NCBI RefSeq assembly: GCF_014873855.1 | Contig: NZ_JADBEL010000001.1 | Coordinates: 124,001 to 188,000 of the forward strand | Source of the DNA: Sporosarcina limicola | GTDB lineage: Bacteria; Bacillota; Bacilli; Bacillales_A; Planococcaceae | DNA length: 64,000 bases | Direction of reading: 5' to 3' | Part shown: piece by piece, positions 36,108 to 49,557 of the stretch | Numbering within the stretch: position 1 is the first letter of the stretch | How the letters are laid out: each line of letters starts with the position of its first letter | Notes under the pieces: model-generated | The model's database searches: none | What the model was told of the DNA's origin: nothing | What the model saw: only the letters and a program-made list of their open reading frames with translations | Position numbers and translations under genes: made by a program

Positions 36108-36326
36108 TTATTTAAAACGGTATGTGATACGACCACGAGTCAAATCATAAGGCGAAAGTTCCATTGTCACTTTGTCGCCAGGTAGAATACGAATAAAGTG
36201 CATACGGATCTTGCCAGATACATGCGCAAGTATTGTATGACCGTTTTCCAACTCCACTTTGAACATCGCATTTGGCAACGTTTCAACTACGGTTCCTTCA
36301 ACTTCAATTACATCGTCTTTCGCCAT
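36108..36326 (-). CDS. infA: Translation initiation factor IF-1
   Basis: A 72-residue OB-fold factor that binds the A site during initiation. [22 protein letters not shown] and the C-terminal [14 protein letters not shown] are typical. The start at 36326 follows AGGGAGACAGG; an in-frame upstream start is unlikely. Upstream is the remnant of map rather than an intact gene. Confidence 0.97.
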   Translation of the reverse strand: MAKDDVIEVEGTVVETLPNAMFKVELENGHTILAHVSGKIRMHFIRILPGDKVTMELSPYDLTRGRITYRFK

Positions 36327-36377
36327 CAATCCTGTCTCCCTTCTATATCCAATAAAGGTTCTCACCATCGAGCAGCA

Positions 36378-36732
36378 TCAGTCGCCTTTAAAGCTTCCTT
36401 CAACATATGTCCGGATTGCATGAGTGATGTTCGAAAGACGTCTGTCACATTCCGTTTCCCGCAAGCTAGTCTCCGACTTGTTGTTGTGGAAAATCGCATC
36501 AGAATGGACACGACCGTCCGGATTGCCGTGGATGAGTTCCTAGTAGCGTTATACAGTTCTTTCCACGAAGTCCATTATACCCGCCTAAGCGGAAAAATGC
36601 ATTTAGTATGATTTAGAACTTTACACCCGTTTGAAACTCCGACCAGTTCTTATACCGGGCATCATATGCTTTTGCATCTCGTTAAAACAATCTTGCAATG
36701 CAGGACTTATTATCTGTGTTCGGAAAAAATTA
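36378..36732 (-). pseudogene. map: Remnant of map (methionine aminopeptidase)
   Basis: Exactly where map stands in related genomes (adk-map-infA) only about 355 bases remain, against roughly 750 for an intact gene. Readable pieces in order are: an N-terminal part CFNEMQKHMMPGIRTG (map proteins read HEELKKHIKPGIST); ELIHGNPDGRV (map: ELVHGIPGSRV); and RRLSNITHAIRTYVE (map: ERLSNISHAIQTYVE), ending at a TGA (36378-36380). Frames are shifted near the start, stops occur before ELIHG, and the metal-binding Asp/His/Glu blocks are deleted. A functional copy must lie elsewhere, since the activity is essential. Confidence 0.8.
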
Positions 36733-37398
<666 letters not shown>

Positions 37399-37436
37399 TC
37401 ATATTCACTTTATAAGGGAAGTTCCCCTCACAAAGT

Positions 37437-38729
37437 TTATTTCATAAACCCTTTGTAATGCCTTTTCACAAGTTGCGATTCTAGCTGTTTCATCGTTTCA
37501 AGGGCAACCCCGACCACGATGAGTAAGCTCGTTCCTCCGATTTGTGCAGCATCTGGAAGACTTGCAAAACTGATGAAAAATATTGGCATGACTGCAACGA
37601 CAGCAAGGAATATCGAGCCGACAAATGTCAGTCTATACAAAGTGCTAGTAAGATAATTTTGCGTGTTTTGTCCTGGACGAATACCTGGAATATACGCGCC
37701 TTGTTTTTTCAAGTTGTCCGCCATGTTCTCCGGATTCACCTGAATGAATGCGTAGAAATAAGTGAACGCAATGATGAGTACTACATACAAGATCATACCT
37801 ATGGGATTAGTTTGGTCGAAAATTGTTTGAATCCAATTCGTTACACTATTCGTCCCAAAAAGCGGAGCAATGTATTTTGGTGTCATAAAAAATGCTGAAG
37901 CAAAGATTACCGGGATAACCCCTGCAGCATTAAGTTTCAATGGTAAATGTGTCTGTTGACCAGAAGTAGTTTGACCACGTCCTGAGACACGTTTCGCATA
38001 TTGGATCGGAATCTTTCGCAGTGCTTCTTGCACATAGATAACTCCGACAGTTATCGCAATAATCACAAGGAGTAAAAGAGCCATTATTGCCAGTCTAATA
38101 AACAATTCGCTGCCTGCACCTTGGATTTGAGTTGCGTAAAGTTGGTTGACTGCATTTGGGATCGCCGCGACAATTCCAGCGAAAATGATGATCGAAATAC
38201 CATTTCCAACACCTTTTGCCGTAATCTGCTCACCGAGCCATAAGAGAAATGCAGTTCCTGCCGTCAATACGATCGCGATGACCACATATGTTGAAACACC
38301 TTCGCTAATTATCAGCTTACCATCATACATCCGGTTAAAACCGAAGGACATGGCAATAGCTTGAATAAACGCTAGGATTATTGTGAAATACCTTGTAAAC
38401 TGTGCAAGCTTTCGTCTTCCGACTTCCCCTTGCTTCGCCCACTCCGTGAACTTTGGTACAACATCCATCTGCAATAATTGCACGATAATGGATGCAGTAA
38501 TGTACGGCATTATCCCCATCGCCAAGATGGAGAAGTTGGCAAGAGCGCCTCCGCCAAAGACATTCATTAAACCGATTAAGTTATTATCAGATTGCTGTAA
38601 AGCAGTTGCATCAACGTTTGGAACTGGAATAAATGTTCCGAGTCGAAAAACGACGAGAATAACCAATGTATAAAATATTTTAGACCTTATATCCTTAACG
38701 CGCATAAAATTCGCGATTGTCTGAAACAT
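37437..38729 (-). CDS. secY: Preprotein translocase subunit SecY
   Basis: The channel of the Sec translocon, 430 residues with ten transmembrane helices. The N-terminal FRLGTFIPVPNVD and the cytoplasmic-loop PGIRPGQNTQNYL are diagnostic. Overlaps the rplO stop by one base. Confidence 0.98.
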   Translation of the reverse strand: MFQTIANFMRVKDIRSKIFYTLVILVVFRLGTFIPVPNVDATALQQSDNNLIGLMNVFGGGALANFSILAMGIMPYITASIIVQLLQMDVVPKFTEWAKQGEVGRRKLAQFTRYFTIILAFIQAIAMSFGFNRMYDGKLIISEGVSTYVVIAIVLTAGTAFLLWLGEQITAKGVGNGISIIIFAGIVAAIPNAVNQLYATQIQGAGSELFIRLAIMALLLLVIIAITVGVIYVQEALRKIPIQYAKRVSGRGQTTSGQQTHLPLKLNAAGVIPVIFASAFFMTPKYIAPLFGTNSVTNWIQTIFDQTNPIGMILYVVLIIAFTYFYAFIQVNPENMADNLKKQGAYIPGIRPGQNTQNYLTSTLYRLTFVGSIFLAVVAVMPIFFISFASLPDAAQIGGTSLLIVVGVALETMKQLESQLVKRHYKGFMK

Positions 38730-39169
38730 TAAACCACCTCGGTCTGTCCGCCCGCTTTCTCGATAGCTTCTTTAGCCGAAGCAGAGAATTTGTGAGCTTT
38801 GACAGTGATCTTTTTCTCAAGAGTTCCATTACCAAGAATCTTAATTCCAGATTTTGCGTTGCTCACGATACCTGTTTCAATTAATAGTTCAGGTGATACT
38901 TCCGTGCCTTCATCAAAACGATTAAGTGTTTCAAGGTTCACAATTGCATAGTCTTTACGATTAATGTTCGTAAATCCACGTTTAGGTAAACGTTGGAATA
39001 ATGGAATTTGTCCACCCTCAAAGCCTAGACGTACGCCTCCGCCTGAACGTGAATTTTGACCATTATGACCTCTACCTGAAGTTTTACCAGAACCTGAACC
39101 GGTTCCCCGTCCAACACGTTTGCGTTTTTTACGAGAACCTTCAGCTGGCTTCATATCGTGTAATTTCAT
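38729..39169 (-). CDS. rplO: 50S ribosomal protein L15
   Basis: A 146-residue protein with the glycine/arginine-rich extension [20 protein letters not shown] and the [16 protein letters not shown] block. Start after a GGAGGTGCC site; coupled to secY. Confidence 0.97.
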   Translation of the reverse strand: MKLHDMKPAEGSRKKRKRVGRGTGSGSGKTSGRGHNGQNSRSGGGVRLGFEGGQIPLFQRLPKRGFTNINRKDYAIVNLETLNRFDEGTEVSPELLIETGIVSNAKSGIKILGNGTLEKKITVKAHKFSASAKEAIEKAGGQTEVV

Positions 39170-39202
39170 CTCATTGGCACCTCCTTATTCAAAAAATCAA
39201 AA

Positions 39203-39385
39203 TTATTGTTCCTTGACTGTAACTAGGTGGTCCACTTTATTAATCATGCCGCGAATTGCAACATTATCTTGGTGTTCGACCATTTGATTCAATTTACGTA
39301 ATCCAAGTGCTTCAACTGTTTTGCGTTGTACCGGCTTTGCGCCGATTACACTTTTAGTAAGGGTAATTTCAAGTTTATTCGCCAT
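39203..39385 (-). CDS. rpmD: 50S ribosomal protein L30
   Basis: A 60-residue protein: [25 protein letters not shown] is the standard L30 pattern. Between rpsE and rplO. Confidence 0.97.
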   Translation of the reverse strand: MANKLEITLTKSVIGAKPVQRKTVEALGLRKLNQMVEHQDNVAIRGMINKVDHLVTVKEQ

Positions 39386-39398
39386 TGTGATTCCCCCC

Positions 39399-39899
39399 TT
39401 AACCTAAGAGTTCTTCTACGGTTTTTCCACGCAATTTCGCAACATCTTCTGCGCGTTTCAATTGCTTCAATCCTTCGACTGTTGCACGAACCATGTTAAT
39501 TGGCGTGCTTGAACCTAGGGATTTTGAAAGGATATCCGTGATGCCTGCAAGTTCAAGTACCGCACGGACAGGTCCTCCAGCGATAACTCCTGTACCAGGT
39601 GCTGCAGGTTTGATAAGAATTTGTCCTGCACCAAAGTGTCCAAGTACTTGGTGCGGAGTGGTTCCTTTGACCATTGGTACAACGATCAAATTTTTCTTCG
39701 CATCTTCGATGGCTTTACGAATCGCATCCGGAACTTCTTGTGCTTTACCAGTACCGAAACCGACACGTCCATTTTTGTCTCCGACAACGACGAGAGCAGT
39801 GAAACGGAAACGACGTCCGCCTTTCACAACTTTAGCAACGCGGTTAATCGTAACTACGCGTTCTTCGAATTCACTTTTATTCTGATCATTACGACGCAT
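39399..39899 (-). CDS. rpsE: 30S ribosomal protein S5
   Basis: A 166-residue protein with the N-terminal double-stranded-RNA-binding domain ([18 protein letters not shown]) and the C-terminal [19 protein letters not shown]. The loop linked to spectinomycin action (VVKGGRR) reads as wild type. Confidence 0.97.
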   Translation of the reverse strand: MRRNDQNKSEFEERVVTINRVAKVVKGGRRFRFTALVVVGDKNGRVGFGTGKAQEVPDAIRKAIEDAKKNLIVVPMVKGTTPHQVLGHFGAGQILIKPAAPGTGVIAGGPVRAVLELAGITDILSKSLGSSTPINMVRATVEGLKQLKRAEDVAKLRGKTVEELLG

Positions 39900-39921
39900 G
39901 AAATGTGTCCCTCCTTCTTAA

Positions 39922-40284
39922 TTAAAATTCCAGACCGTTTTCACGTGCTGCGTCCGCAAGAGCTTTCACACGGCCGTGAAATAGGTAACCGCCACGGTCA
40001 AAAACAACCGCTTTAACGTCCTTTTCAACAGCTTTCTTTGCGATTAGCTCGCCAACTTTTGCCGCTGCTGCAGCATCTGCTTTTGATTCAGATCCGAACT
40101 CTTTGTCCATTGTAGAAGCACTTACAATCGTTACTGCGTTTACATCATCAATCAATTGTGCATAGATATGCTTGTTTGAACGGAAGACGTTTAGACGTGG
40201 ACGTGCTGCAGTCCCGCTAATTTTTCTACGTACACGACCATGGCGCTTTTTGCGGACAACGTTCTTATCTTGTTTCGTAATCAT
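39922..40284 (-). CDS. rplR: 50S ribosomal protein L18
   Basis: A 120-residue 5S-rRNA-binding protein: [15 protein letters not shown] start, [35 protein letters not shown]. The ATG at 40284 is chosen because the GTG three codons upstream lies in the GGAAGGAGTG ribosome binding site. Confidence 0.97.
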   Translation of the reverse strand: MITKQDKNVVRKKRHGRVRRKISGTAARPRLNVFRSNKHIYAQLIDDVNAVTIVSASTMDKEFGSESKADAAAAAKVGELIAKKAVEKDVKAVVFDRGGYLFHGRVKALADAARENGLEF

Positions 40285-40317
40285 CGTGGTCACTCCTTCC
40301 GGATGCCTTAAGCGGCA

Positions 40318-40857
40318 TTATTTACCAGTTTTACCTTCTTTACGACGTACTTGTTCACCTTGATAGCGAATCCCTTTGCCTTTATACGGCTCTGGTGGAC
40401 GTACTTGTCTAATGTTCGATGCAAGAGCGCCTACGCGTTCTTTATTGATACCGCGGACAATAATTTTCGTGTTCGCAGGAACTTCAACTTCAATTCCCTC
40501 TTCCGGTGTAAATTCAACCGGATGAGAATAACCTACGTTCAATACCAGTTTCTTACCTTGAAGTTGCGCACGGTAACCTACCCCAACAAGTTCAAGTGTA
40601 CGTTCGAAACCTTGTGAAACGCCTGTCACCATATTATCGAGAAGTGAACGTGTCGTTCCGTGTATAGAACGATGTTGTTTGGATTCAGAAGGGCGGATCA
40701 ATGTGATCACGTTGCCTTCTTGCTCGATTTTAATATCCGTGTTAAATGTGTTTGTAAGTTCGCCTTTTGGCCCTTTTACAGTGACGAAGTTATTATCAGA
40801 TAATGTTACCGTCACGTTTGCAGGTACCTCAATCGGCTTTTTGCCAATACGGGACAT
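40318..40857 (-). CDS. rplF: 50S ribosomal protein L6
   Basis: A 179-residue protein with two L6 folds; the C-terminal [15 protein letters not shown] signature is intact. Near the base of the L7/L12 stalk in the ribosome. Confidence 0.97.
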   Translation of the reverse strand: MSRIGKKPIEVPANVTVTLSDNNFVTVKGPKGELTNTFNTDIKIEQEGNVITLIRPSESKQHRSIHGTTRSLLDNMVTGVSQGFERTLELVGVGYRAQLQGKKLVLNVGYSHPVEFTPEEGIEVEVPANTKIIVRGINKERVGALASNIRQVRPPEPYKGKGIRYQGEQVRRKEGKTGK

Positions 40858-40887
40858 TCAATTGCACCTCCATTCATTTGTTACGAA

Positions 40888-41286
40888 TTACCAGACGTAA
40901 GCTACTACTTCTCCGCCTACTTGTTTTGCACGTGCTTCTTTGTCTGTAAGTACGCCATTTGATGTAGAAACGAGGGCGATACCAAGACCATTCAAAACTT
41001 TAGGAACTTCGCTTGTTTTAGCATAAACACGAAGACCTGGTTTTGAGATACGTTTAAGACCAGTAATAACACGTTCGTTATTTTGACCATATTTAAGGAA
41101 AATGCGGATGATACCTTGTTTGCTATCCTCAACATATTCAACATCGCGTACAAAACCTTCACGTTTCAAGATTTCTGCGATTTCTTTTTTCATGTTTGAA
41201 GCAGGTACTTCCAACTTTTCGTGACGAACCATATTGGCGTTACGAATGCGTGTAAGCATGTCTGCGATTGGATCACTCATTGTCAT
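40888..41286 (-). CDS. rpsH: 30S ribosomal protein S8
   Basis: A 132-residue central-domain protein that binds 16S helix 21. [14 protein letters not shown] and [13 protein letters not shown] are typical. AGGAGGT lies 7 bases before the chosen ATG. Confidence 0.97.
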   Translation of the reverse strand: MTMSDPIADMLTRIRNANMVRHEKLEVPASNMKKEIAEILKREGFVRDVEYVEDSKQGIIRIFLKYGQNNERVITGLKRISKPGLRVYAKTSEVPKVLNGLGIALVSTSNGVLTDKEARAKQVGGEVVAYVW

Positions 41287-41316
41287 TACATTTACCTCCT
41301 TCCCAAATTTAGGGGT

Positions 41317-41517
<201 letters not shown>

Positions 41518-41521
41518 TTAT

Positions 41522-42061
41522 TTACTTCTGGAACGGCATGCCGAACTGCGTTAATAACTCACGTGCTTCTTCATCGGAGTTTGCAGTCGTAACGATGACG
41601 ATATCCATACCGCGTATTTTAGAAACTTTATCGTAGTCTATTTCAGGAAAAATAAGTTGCTCTTTTACGCCGAGCGTATAGTTTCCACGACCGTCGAATG
41701 CTTTCTTTGAAACACCACGGAAGTCACGTACACGAGGTAATGAAACCGAGATTAACTTATCAAGAAATTCATACATACGCTCACCGCGTAGTGTAACTTT
41801 CGTTCCGATAGGCATACCTTCACGTAGACGGAATCCCGCGATCGATTTCTTCGCTTTAGTGACGACTGGCTTTTGACCAGAAATGATTGTCAAGTCTTCC
41901 ACTGCCGCATCAAGTGCCTTCGTGTTTTGAACAGCATCACCAACACCCATGTTAATGACGATTTTATCCACTTTTGGCACTTGCATTACTGATGTATATT
42001 CGAACTTGCTCATGAGAGCAGGCGTGACTTCGTTTTTAAATTTTTCTTTAAAACGGCTCAT
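41522..42061 (-). CDS. rplE: 50S ribosomal protein L5
   Basis: A 179-residue 5S-rRNA partner in the central protuberance: [32 protein letters not shown] and [10 protein letters not shown] blocks. Confidence 0.97.
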   Translation of the reverse strand: MSRFKEKFKNEVTPALMSKFEYTSVMQVPKVDKIVINMGVGDAVQNTKALDAAVEDLTIISGQKPVVTKAKKSIAGFRLREGMPIGTKVTLRGERMYEFLDKLISVSLPRVRDFRGVSKKAFDGRGNYTLGVKEQLIFPEIDYDKVSKIRGMDIVIVTTANSDEEARELLTQFGMPFQK

Positions 42062-42087
42062 CTGTTGGACCTCCTTTCAATTGTTAC

Positions 42088-42399
42088 TTATTTATCCAGT
42101 AGTTCACCGGATTTTTTAGCAACACGAACTTTTTTGCCATCTTCAATCTTGTATCCTACGCGAGTTGGCTCGCCTGTCTTAGGATCAATCATCATGACGT
42201 TTGATACATGGATAGCTGCCTCTAAGCTAATGATTCCACCTTGAGGATTTTCCTGATTAGGTTTCGTATGTTTCTTGACGATGTTAACACCTTCAACAAG
42301 CACACGATCTTTTTTAGGGAAAGCAGCTAGAATCACACCAGTTTTACCTTTATCTTTTCCTGTGATTATCTTAACTTTGTCACCTTTTTTTACATGCAT
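42088..42399 (-). CDS. rplX: 50S ribosomal protein L24
   Basis: A 103-residue assembly initiator with an N-terminal KOW motif ([21 protein letters not shown]). Confidence 0.97.
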   Translation of the reverse strand: MHVKKGDKVKIITGKDKGKTGVILAAFPKKDRVLVEGVNIVKKHTKPNQENPQGGIISLEAAIHVSNVMMIDPKTGEPTRVGYKIEDGKKVRVAKKSGELLDK

Positions 42400-42435
42400 T
42401 CTGTCGCACCTCCTTGATTGGCACTGTCATGTGAA

Positions 42436-42840
<405 letters not shown>

Positions 42841-42843
42841 TTA

Positions 42844-43107
42844 TTAGATGATGACGGCTTTCTCGACGACTTCAAGTAGGCGGAAACGTTTTGTTGCTGA
42901 TAATGGACGTGTTTCCATAATACGAACAACATCACCGATTTTCGCTTCATTCAATTCATCATGGGCCTTAAACTTTTTAGAGTACTTTACACGTTTACCG
43001 TATAAAGAGTGCTTCTTTTGTGTTTCTATCATTACAGTAACTGTTTTATCCATTTTGTCGGACACAACACGGCCTGTGTACACCTTGCGCTGATTACGCT
43101 CAGTCAT
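42844..43107 (-). CDS. rpsQ: 30S ribosomal protein S17
   Basis: An 87-residue OB-fold protein: [19 protein letters not shown] and [15 protein letters not shown]. The ATG at 43107 follows AAGGAGGTTGCAGCC. Confidence 0.97.
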   Translation of the reverse strand: MTERNQRKVYTGRVVSDKMDKTVTVMIETQKKHSLYGKRVKYSKKFKAHDELNEAKIGDVVRIMETRPLSATKRFRLLEVVEKAVII

Positions 43108-43124
43108 GGCTGCAACCTCCTTCA

Positions 43125-43749
<625 letters not shown>

Positions 43750-43750
43750 A

Positions 43751-44410
43751 TTAGTTGCCTCCTTCCTCAGAGTTCTTCTTCTTCACTGGAAGGACTTCTC
43801 CACGGTAAATCCATACTTTAACGCCAAGCTTACCGAATGTGGTATCTGCTTCTGCGTGTGCATAATCAATATCTGCACGTAGTGTATGGAGAGGGACAGT
43901 ACCTTCACTGTAATGTTCCGAACGAGCGATGTCTGCACCGCCAAGACGTCCTGAAACCTGTGTTTTGATTCCTTTTGCGCCAGAGCGAATCGTACGTTGA
44001 ATTGCTTGCTTCTGTGCACGACGGTAAGAAACGCGGCTTTCAAGTTGACGCGCGATTGATTCTGCAACTAATTTCGCGTCAAGATCTGCACGTTTGATTT
44101 CGATAATGTTGATGTGAACCCGCTTGCCAGTGATGTCATTCAGTTGCTTCCGAAGTACTTCGACTTCAGTACCACCTTTACCGATCACCATACCTGGCTT
44201 CGCAGTGTGAATAGTAACGTTAACACGTTTTGCAGCGCGTTCGATTTCTACTTTAGAAACAGATGCTTCTACAAGACGTTTTTCGATGAATTCACGGATT
44301 TTTAGATCTTCGTGCAAGAGAGTCGCATAGTCTTTTTCTGCATACCATTTCGACTCCCAGTCACGGATGATACCGACCCGTAAACCGTTAGGATGTACTT
44401 TTTGACCCAC
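43751..44410 (-). CDS. rpsC: 30S ribosomal protein S3
   Basis: A 219-residue protein at the mRNA entry channel. The KH domain GXXG loop reads VIGKGG near residue 76; the C-terminal [13 protein letters not shown] is intact. One base gap to rplP. Confidence 0.98.
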   Translation of the reverse strand: MGQKVHPNGLRVGIIRDWESKWYAEKDYATLLHEDLKIREFIEKRLVEASVSKVEIERAAKRVNVTIHTAKPGMVIGKGGTEVEVLRKQLNDITGKRVHINIIEIKRADLDAKLVAESIARQLESRVSYRRAQKQAIQRTIRSGAKGIKTQVSGRLGGADIARSEHYSEGTVPLHTLRADIDYAHAEADTTFGKLGVKVWIYRGEVLPVKKKNSEEGGN

Positions 44411-44413
44411 GAA

Positions 44414-44758
44414 TTATCCCTCCTTCTTTTCTGATACCACTACAGTGATGTGGCTTGTACGCTTGTTGATCGCACTCGCACGTCCCTGTGCACGTGGACG
44501 GAAACGTTTCATCGTCGGACCTTCGTCTACGAATACTTCGTTTACGATTAGATTCTCGATATCCATTTCGTAGTTATGTTCAGCATTTGCAATCGCTGAG
44601 TTCAAAACTTTTTCCACAACCGGAGATGCCGCTTTCGGCGTCAGGCGTAGAATCGCGACAGCTTCACCGATTTTCTTGCCTCGGATAAGATCAACGACCA
44701 TACGGACTTTGCGAGGAGCAATACGGACTGTGCGGGCAGTAGCTTTTGCTTGTTGCAT
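44414..44758 (-). CDS. rplV: 50S ribosomal protein L22
   Basis: A 114-residue protein whose beta hairpin lines the exit tunnel ([19 protein letters not shown]). The loop shows no deletion or duplication of the kind seen in macrolide-resistant variants. Confidence 0.97.
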   Translation of the reverse strand: MQQAKATARTVRIAPRKVRMVVDLIRGKKIGEAVAILRLTPKAASPVVEKVLNSAIANAEHNYEMDIENLIVNEVFVDEGPTMKRFRPRAQGRASAINKRTSHITVVVSEKKEG

Positions 44759-44778
44759 CAGATTAACCTCCTCTCAAA

Positions 44779-45057
44779 TTAACGTCTTGTTTTCTTATCG
44801 TCGGCACCATGACCTCTGTACGTACGTGTCGGTGCAAATTCACCTAGTTTGTGTCCTACCATGTCTTCTGTTACGTAGACAGGTACGTGTTTACGTCCGT
44901 CGTAGACAGCAATTGTCATTCCGATGAATGACGGGAAAATTGTTGAACGGCGTGACCATGTCTTAATTACCATTTTCTTCTCAGAATCCTTTTGAGCTTC
45001 TACCTTTTTAATAAGGTGATCATCTACAAAAGGTCCTTTTTTCAAGCTGCGGCCCAT
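44779..45057 (-). CDS. rpsS: 30S ribosomal protein S19
   Basis: A 92-residue head protein: [15 protein letters not shown] start and [10 protein letters not shown]. The ATG at 45057 follows GGAGGGAGGTTCCAAC-like sequence; an in-frame start 36 bases upstream is not supported by family length. Confidence 0.97.
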   Translation of the reverse strand: MGRSLKKGPFVDDHLIKKVEAQKDSEKKMVIKTWSRRSTIFPSFIGMTIAVYDGRKHVPVYVTEDMVGHKLGEFAPTRTYRGHGADDKKTRR

Positions 45058-45117
45058 GTTGGAACCTCCCTCCGTGTTAATACTACGGCCCAATCATTGA
45101 ACCGCAGTGCACTCAGA

Positions 45118-45948
45118 TTATTTTTTACGACGACGAACGATAAGTTTGTCGGATTTGTTGTTCTTCTTACGTGTTTTGTAACCAAGTGTTGGTTTACCCC
45201 AAGGAGTAACTGGAGATTTCATACCAATACCTGTACGTCCTTCACCACCACCATGTGGGTGATCGTTAGGGTTCATTACAGAACCACGTACTGTAGGGCG
45301 TTTACCCATCCAGCGTGAACGTCCTGCTTTACCAATGTTGATAAGTTCATGTTGTTCATTACCAACTTGACCAATTGTAGCACGGCAAGTTTCAAGAATC
45401 ATGCGGACTTCTCCAGATTGAAGACGTACAAGAACGTACTTGCCTTCACGACCTAGTAATTGTGCAGATGTTCCTGCAGAACGTACAAGTTGGCCGCCTT
45501 TTCCTGGTTTCAATTCGATGTTGTGAATTGTTGTACCCATTGGAATATTTTCTAATGGTAGAGTGTTACCCACTTTAATATCTGCTTCTGGACCTGACAT
45601 AATCGTCATTCCAACTTGCAAACTTTTCGGTGCGAGGATGTAACGCTTCTCCCCATCTACGTAATTAATTAGTGCGATGTTCGCTGAACGGTTTGGATCG
45701 TATTCGATCGTAGCAACGCGTCCTGGAATGTCATCTTTCCGGCGTTGGAAATCGATGACACGGTATTGGCGTTTATGACCTCCACCTTGGTGACGAACTG
45801 TAATCCTACCAGTGTTGTTACGGCCGCCTTTCCGCTTAAGCGGTGCAAGCAATGATTTTTCCGGCTTACTAGCTGTAATCTCGGCAAAATCAGATGTTGT
45901 CATGTTACGACGTCCGTTGGAGGTAGGTTTGTATTTCTTAATCGCCAT
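45118..45948 (-). CDS. rplB: 50S ribosomal protein L2
   Basis: A 276-residue core protein needed for subunit joining and peptidyl transfer. The conserved [18 protein letters not shown] loop with its His is complete. Confidence 0.98.
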   Translation of the reverse strand: MAIKKYKPTSNGRRNMTTSDFAEITASKPEKSLLAPLKRKGGRNNTGRITVRHQGGGHKRQYRVIDFQRRKDDIPGRVATIEYDPNRSANIALINYVDGEKRYILAPKSLQVGMTIMSGPEADIKVGNTLPLENIPMGTTIHNIELKPGKGGQLVRSAGTSAQLLGREGKYVLVRLQSGEVRMILETCRATIGQVGNEQHELINIGKAGRSRWMGKRPTVRGSVMNPNDHPHGGGEGRTGIGMKSPVTPWGKPTLGYKTRKKNNKSDKLIVRRRKK

Positions 45949-45993
45949 TTGTGTTCCCTCCTTTGTGTAATTGACTAACTAAATTTGTTTTGA

Positions 45994-46278
45994 TTATACT
46001 TCGAAAAGTTCGATGTCTTTTGAGTCAGCAGTCAATGTAACAATCGCTTTACGGCGTTTGTTTGTGTAGCCTGCATGTTTACCCATACGTTTGAACTTAC
46101 CTTTGTAGTTCTGTACGTTGACTTTTTCGACTTTCACTCCGAAGACTTCTTCAATAGCTTGTTTAACATGCGTTTTGTTAGCGCGTGTGTCAACTTCGAA
46201 AGTATATTTCTTGAATTCCATTTGTTCAGAAGAACGCTCGGTAATGACCGGACGTTTTAAAATATCACGTGCTTCCAT
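45994..46278 (-). CDS. rplW: 50S ribosomal protein L23
   Basis: A 94-residue protein at the exit site that docks trigger factor and [32 protein letters not shown]. One-base overlap with rplD. Confidence 0.97.
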   Translation of the reverse strand: MEARDILKRPVITERSSEQMEFKKYTFEVDTRANKTHVKQAIEEVFGVKVEKVNVQNYKGKFKRMGKHAGYTNKRRKAIVTLTADSKDIELFEV

Positions 46279-46901
46279 TAACCAAGCACCTCCTCTATTT
46301 TTTGAACTGCAGCTTTTGTCATGACCAATTTATCGTGACCGATAAGATCAAGAACATTGATGCCAGTTGCTGTAACTACGCTAATACCAGGTATGTTACG
46401 TGCGGACAATGCCACAGTTTCATCGAGGTCAGCAGTTACAATCAATGCTTTTTTGTTGATTGAAAGGTCTGAAAGAACTTTCATGAAATCTTTTGTTTTA
46501 GGCGCATCGAATGTAAGTCCTTCAAGAACGATTAAACTTTCTTCACGCACTTTCGTAGAAAGAGCTGAAAGAAGAGCCAATCTACGGACTTTTTTCGGAA
46601 GTTTGTAAGTATAGCTTCTTGGTGTTGGACCGAAGACTACACCACCTCCACGCCATTGTGGTGAACGGATTGACCCTTGACGAGCACGACCTGTTCCTTT
46701 TTGACGCCAAGGTTTACGTCCGCCACCTGCAACTTCTGAACGATTTTTGACTTTGTGATTACCTTGACGCAATGAAGCACGTTGTTGAACCAATGCTTCG
46801 AACAAGACAGCTTCATTTGGTACAATCCCGAAAATCGCATCGTTAAGTTCGATGTCGCCAACAGAAGTTCCTGTTTGGTTTAGTACGGATACTTTAGGCA
46901 T
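46278..46901 (-). CDS. rplD: 50S ribosomal protein L4
   Basis: A 207-residue protein with the tunnel extension [20 protein letters not shown]4 is the autoregulator of the S10 operon in several bacteria; whether the leader here (47957-47995 hairpin) responds to it is unknown. Confidence 0.97.
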   Translation of the reverse strand: MPKVSVLNQTGTSVGDIELNDAIFGIVPNEAVLFEALVQQRASLRQGNHKVKNRSEVAGGGRKPWRQKGTGRARQGSIRSPQWRGGGVVFGPTPRSYTYKLPKKVRRLALLSALSTKVREESLIVLEGLTFDAPKTKDFMKVLSDLSINKKALIVTADLDETVALSARNIPGISVVTATGINVLDLIGHDKLVMTKAAVQKIEEVLG

Positions 46902-46926
46902 TATTGTTTCCTCCTTCCTTTAGTGG

Positions 46927-47556
46927 TCAGTTCCCTTTGATAGCGCTTCTCACTTGAAGAAGTGATTTGCGAGATCCTGGAACGTTACCTTTTACAAGTA
47001 GCAAGTTGCGTTCTACGTCAACTCGTACAATTTCAAGGTTTTGTACTGTTACTGTTTTGCCACCCATACGTCCTGGCATTTTTTTACCTTTGAATACACG
47101 TTGTGCGTCCACCGAACCAATTGAACCTGGTGCGCGATGATGACGTGATCCGTGACTCATAGGTCCGCGTGAATATCCGTGACGCTTGATAACACCTTGG
47201 AACCCTTTACCTTTTGATGTACCTGTAATGTCGACAATATCGCCTTCAGCGAAAGTATCAACTTTGACTTCTTGACCAACTTCGTAGCCACTAACGTCTA
47301 ATTCGCGGAATTCGCGAATGAAGCGCTTAGGTGCCGTATCAGCTTTTGCAACGTGCCCTTTTTCAGGTTTGTTAGCAAGCTTTTCGCGTTTATCTTCAAA
47401 TCCGATTTGGATTGATTCATAGCCGTCCGTTTCTGTCGTCTTCTTTTGAAGAACAATATTTTGTCCAGCTTCAATCACAGTTACCGGGATAAGATCGCCG
47501 TTTTCAGCAAAAATTTGCGTCATCCCGACTTTTCTCCCTAAGATTCCTTTGGTCAT
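46927..47556 (-). CDS. rplC: 50S ribosomal protein L3
   Basis: A 209-residue assembly protein reaching the peptidyl transferase centre: [13 protein letters not shown] start and [17 protein letters not shown] loop. Confidence 0.98.
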   Translation of the reverse strand: MTKGILGRKVGMTQIFAENGDLIPVTVIEAGQNIVLQKKTTETDGYESIQIGFEDKREKLANKPEKGHVAKADTAPKRFIREFRELDVSGYEVGQEVKVDTFAEGDIVDITGTSKGKGFQGVIKRHGYSRGPMSHGSRHHRAPGSIGSVDAQRVFKGKKMPGRMGGKTVTVQNLEIVRVDVERNLLLVKGNVPGSRKSLLQVRSAIKGN

Positions 47557-47598
47557 TTGTCACACCTCCTGATTAATGTAAGTTTTATTCTCTATAGA

Positions 47599-48064
<466 letters not shown>

Positions 48065-48204
48065 GTCTTTTAGTGAAGTCTTTTTTCACGACTTTATTAT
48101 TATAATTCTATTCATCATTTATTGCAACTCGCTATTAATTGTTGCAGTATTCAAGAAATAATAATTCGATTCCTATGCATCTGTGCGGGATTTTCTTCCC
48201 AAAC

Positions 48205-48234
48205 AAAAAACCCGCCACAATGGACGGGTTTTTT
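48205..48234 (-). terminator. Terminator of the str operon after tuf
   Basis: Perfect stem AAAAAACCCG with CGGGTTTTTT directly after tuf. Confidence 0.9.
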
Positions 48235-48247
48235 AAAAAGCATTAAA

Positions 48248-49435
48248 TTATTTAGTGATTGTTGCTACTACGCCAGCGCCTACAGTACGTCCACCCTCAC
48301 GGATAGAGAACTTTGTACCTTCTTCAAGAGCGATTGGAGCAATTAGTTTTACTGTCATTTCGATGTTATCCCCAGGCATAACCATTTCTACGCCTTCTGG
48401 AAGTTCAATAACGCCAGTTACATCCGTTGTACGGAAGTAAAACTGTGGACGGTAGTTAGAGAAGAATGGAGTGTGACGTCCACCCTCTTCTTTTGATAGA
48501 ACATAAACTTCAGAAGTAAATTCTGTATGAGGTATGATTGTACCTGGTTTAGCAAGAACTTGTCCACGTTGGATGTCTTCACGTGCTACACCACGAAGTA
48601 GTGCACCAATGTTATCGCCCGCTTCTGCATAATCAAGAAGTTTACGGAACATTTCTACACCTGTAACAGTTGTAGATTTTGGTTCTTCAATTATACCGAT
48701 GATGTCAACAACATCTCCGACTTTAACTACTCCACGCTCAACGCGTCCAGTAGCAACTGTTCCACGACCCGTGATTGAGAAAACATCCTCAACTGGCATC
48801 ATGAATGGTTTTTCTGTGTCACGTGGTGGTGTTGGGATATATTCATCAACAGCCTTCATAAGCTCCATGATTTTATCTTCCCATGCTTCTTCACCTTCAA
48901 GTGCTTTAAGAGCGGATCCTTTGATGACAGGAATATCGTCGCCAGGGAAGTCGTACTCCGAAAGAAGATCGCGAATTTCCATTTCAACTAGTTCAAGAAG
49001 CTCTTCATCATCAACCATGTCACATTTGTTCATGAAAACAACTAGATGAGGAACACCAACTTGACGTGAAAGAAGGATATGCTCGCGTGTTTGTGGCATT
49101 GGGCCGTCAGCTGCAGAAACAACTAGAATCCCGCCGTCCATTTGTGCTGCACCAGTAATCATGTTTTTTACATAGTCAGCGTGACCTGGGCAATCAACGT
49201 GTGCATAGTGACGTGTTTCAGTTTCGTACTCGACGTGAGACGTGTTGATTGTGATACCACGCTCTTTTTCTTCAGGTGCGTTATCAACGTCAGCGTAAGA
49301 TGCTGCTGTTCCACCTAGTCTTTTTGCAAGAACTGTTGCGATTGCAGCAGTTAGTGTAGTTTTACCATGGTCAACGTGGCCGATTGTTCCAACGTTAGCA
49401 TGTTGCTTGGAGCGGTCGAATTTTTCTTTTCCCAT
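48248..49435 (-). CDS. tuf: Elongation factor Tu
   Basis: The GTPase that delivers aminoacyl-tRNA. At 395 residues it has G1 [10 protein letters not shown]3 DCPGHADY and G4 NKCD, and a complete C-terminal barrel. [20 protein letters not shown] starts at 49435; the longer upstream frame is leader. A separate weak promoter may sit in the fusA-tuf gap. Confidence 0.98.
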   Translation of the reverse strand: MGKEKFDRSKQHANVGTIGHVDHGKTTLTAAIATVLAKRLGGTAASYADVDNAPEEKERGITINTSHVEYETETRHYAHVDCPGHADYVKNMITGAAQMDGGILVVSAADGPMPQTREHILLSRQVGVPHLVVFMNKCDMVDDEELLELVEMEIRDLLSEYDFPGDDIPVIKGSALKALEGEEAWEDKIMELMKAVDEYIPTPPRDTEKPFMMPVEDVFSITGRGTVATGRVERGVVKVGDVVDIIGIIEEPKSTTVTGVEMFRKLLDYAEAGDNIGALLRGVAREDIQRGQVLAKPGTIIPHTEFTSEVYVLSKEEGGRHTPFFSNYRPQFYFRTTDVTGVIELPEGVEMVMPGDNIEMTVKLIAPIALEEGTKFSIREGGRTVGAGVVATITK

Positions 49436-49515
49436 AATGGAAATCCTCCTTAAAATATCAAAGTTTTTTAGTTTATAGTGACAGATGTTGAAGAGGGCCC
49501 CCTTCAATCACCTAT

Positions 49516-49544
49516 ATCTTACAATTTTTTTACGTTAGAAACAA
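49516..49544 (-). promoter_or_regulatory. Possible tuf-specific promoter
   Basis: TTGTTT (49539-49544) and TAAGAT (49516-49521) with a 17-base spacer in the fusA-tuf gap. The -35 box is weak. Confidence 0.4.
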
Positions 49545-49557
49545 GGATGAATTACAG

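Noticed and set aside
36574-36602. Promoter (TATAAT at 36574-36579) before infA
   Set aside because: The -10 box is perfect, but no acceptable -35 box lies at 16-18 bases; too weak to list.
36198-36611. Plus-strand frame opposite infA and the map remnant
   Set aside because: It has no ribosome binding site, runs antisense to infA, and the opposite strand shows Map similarity.
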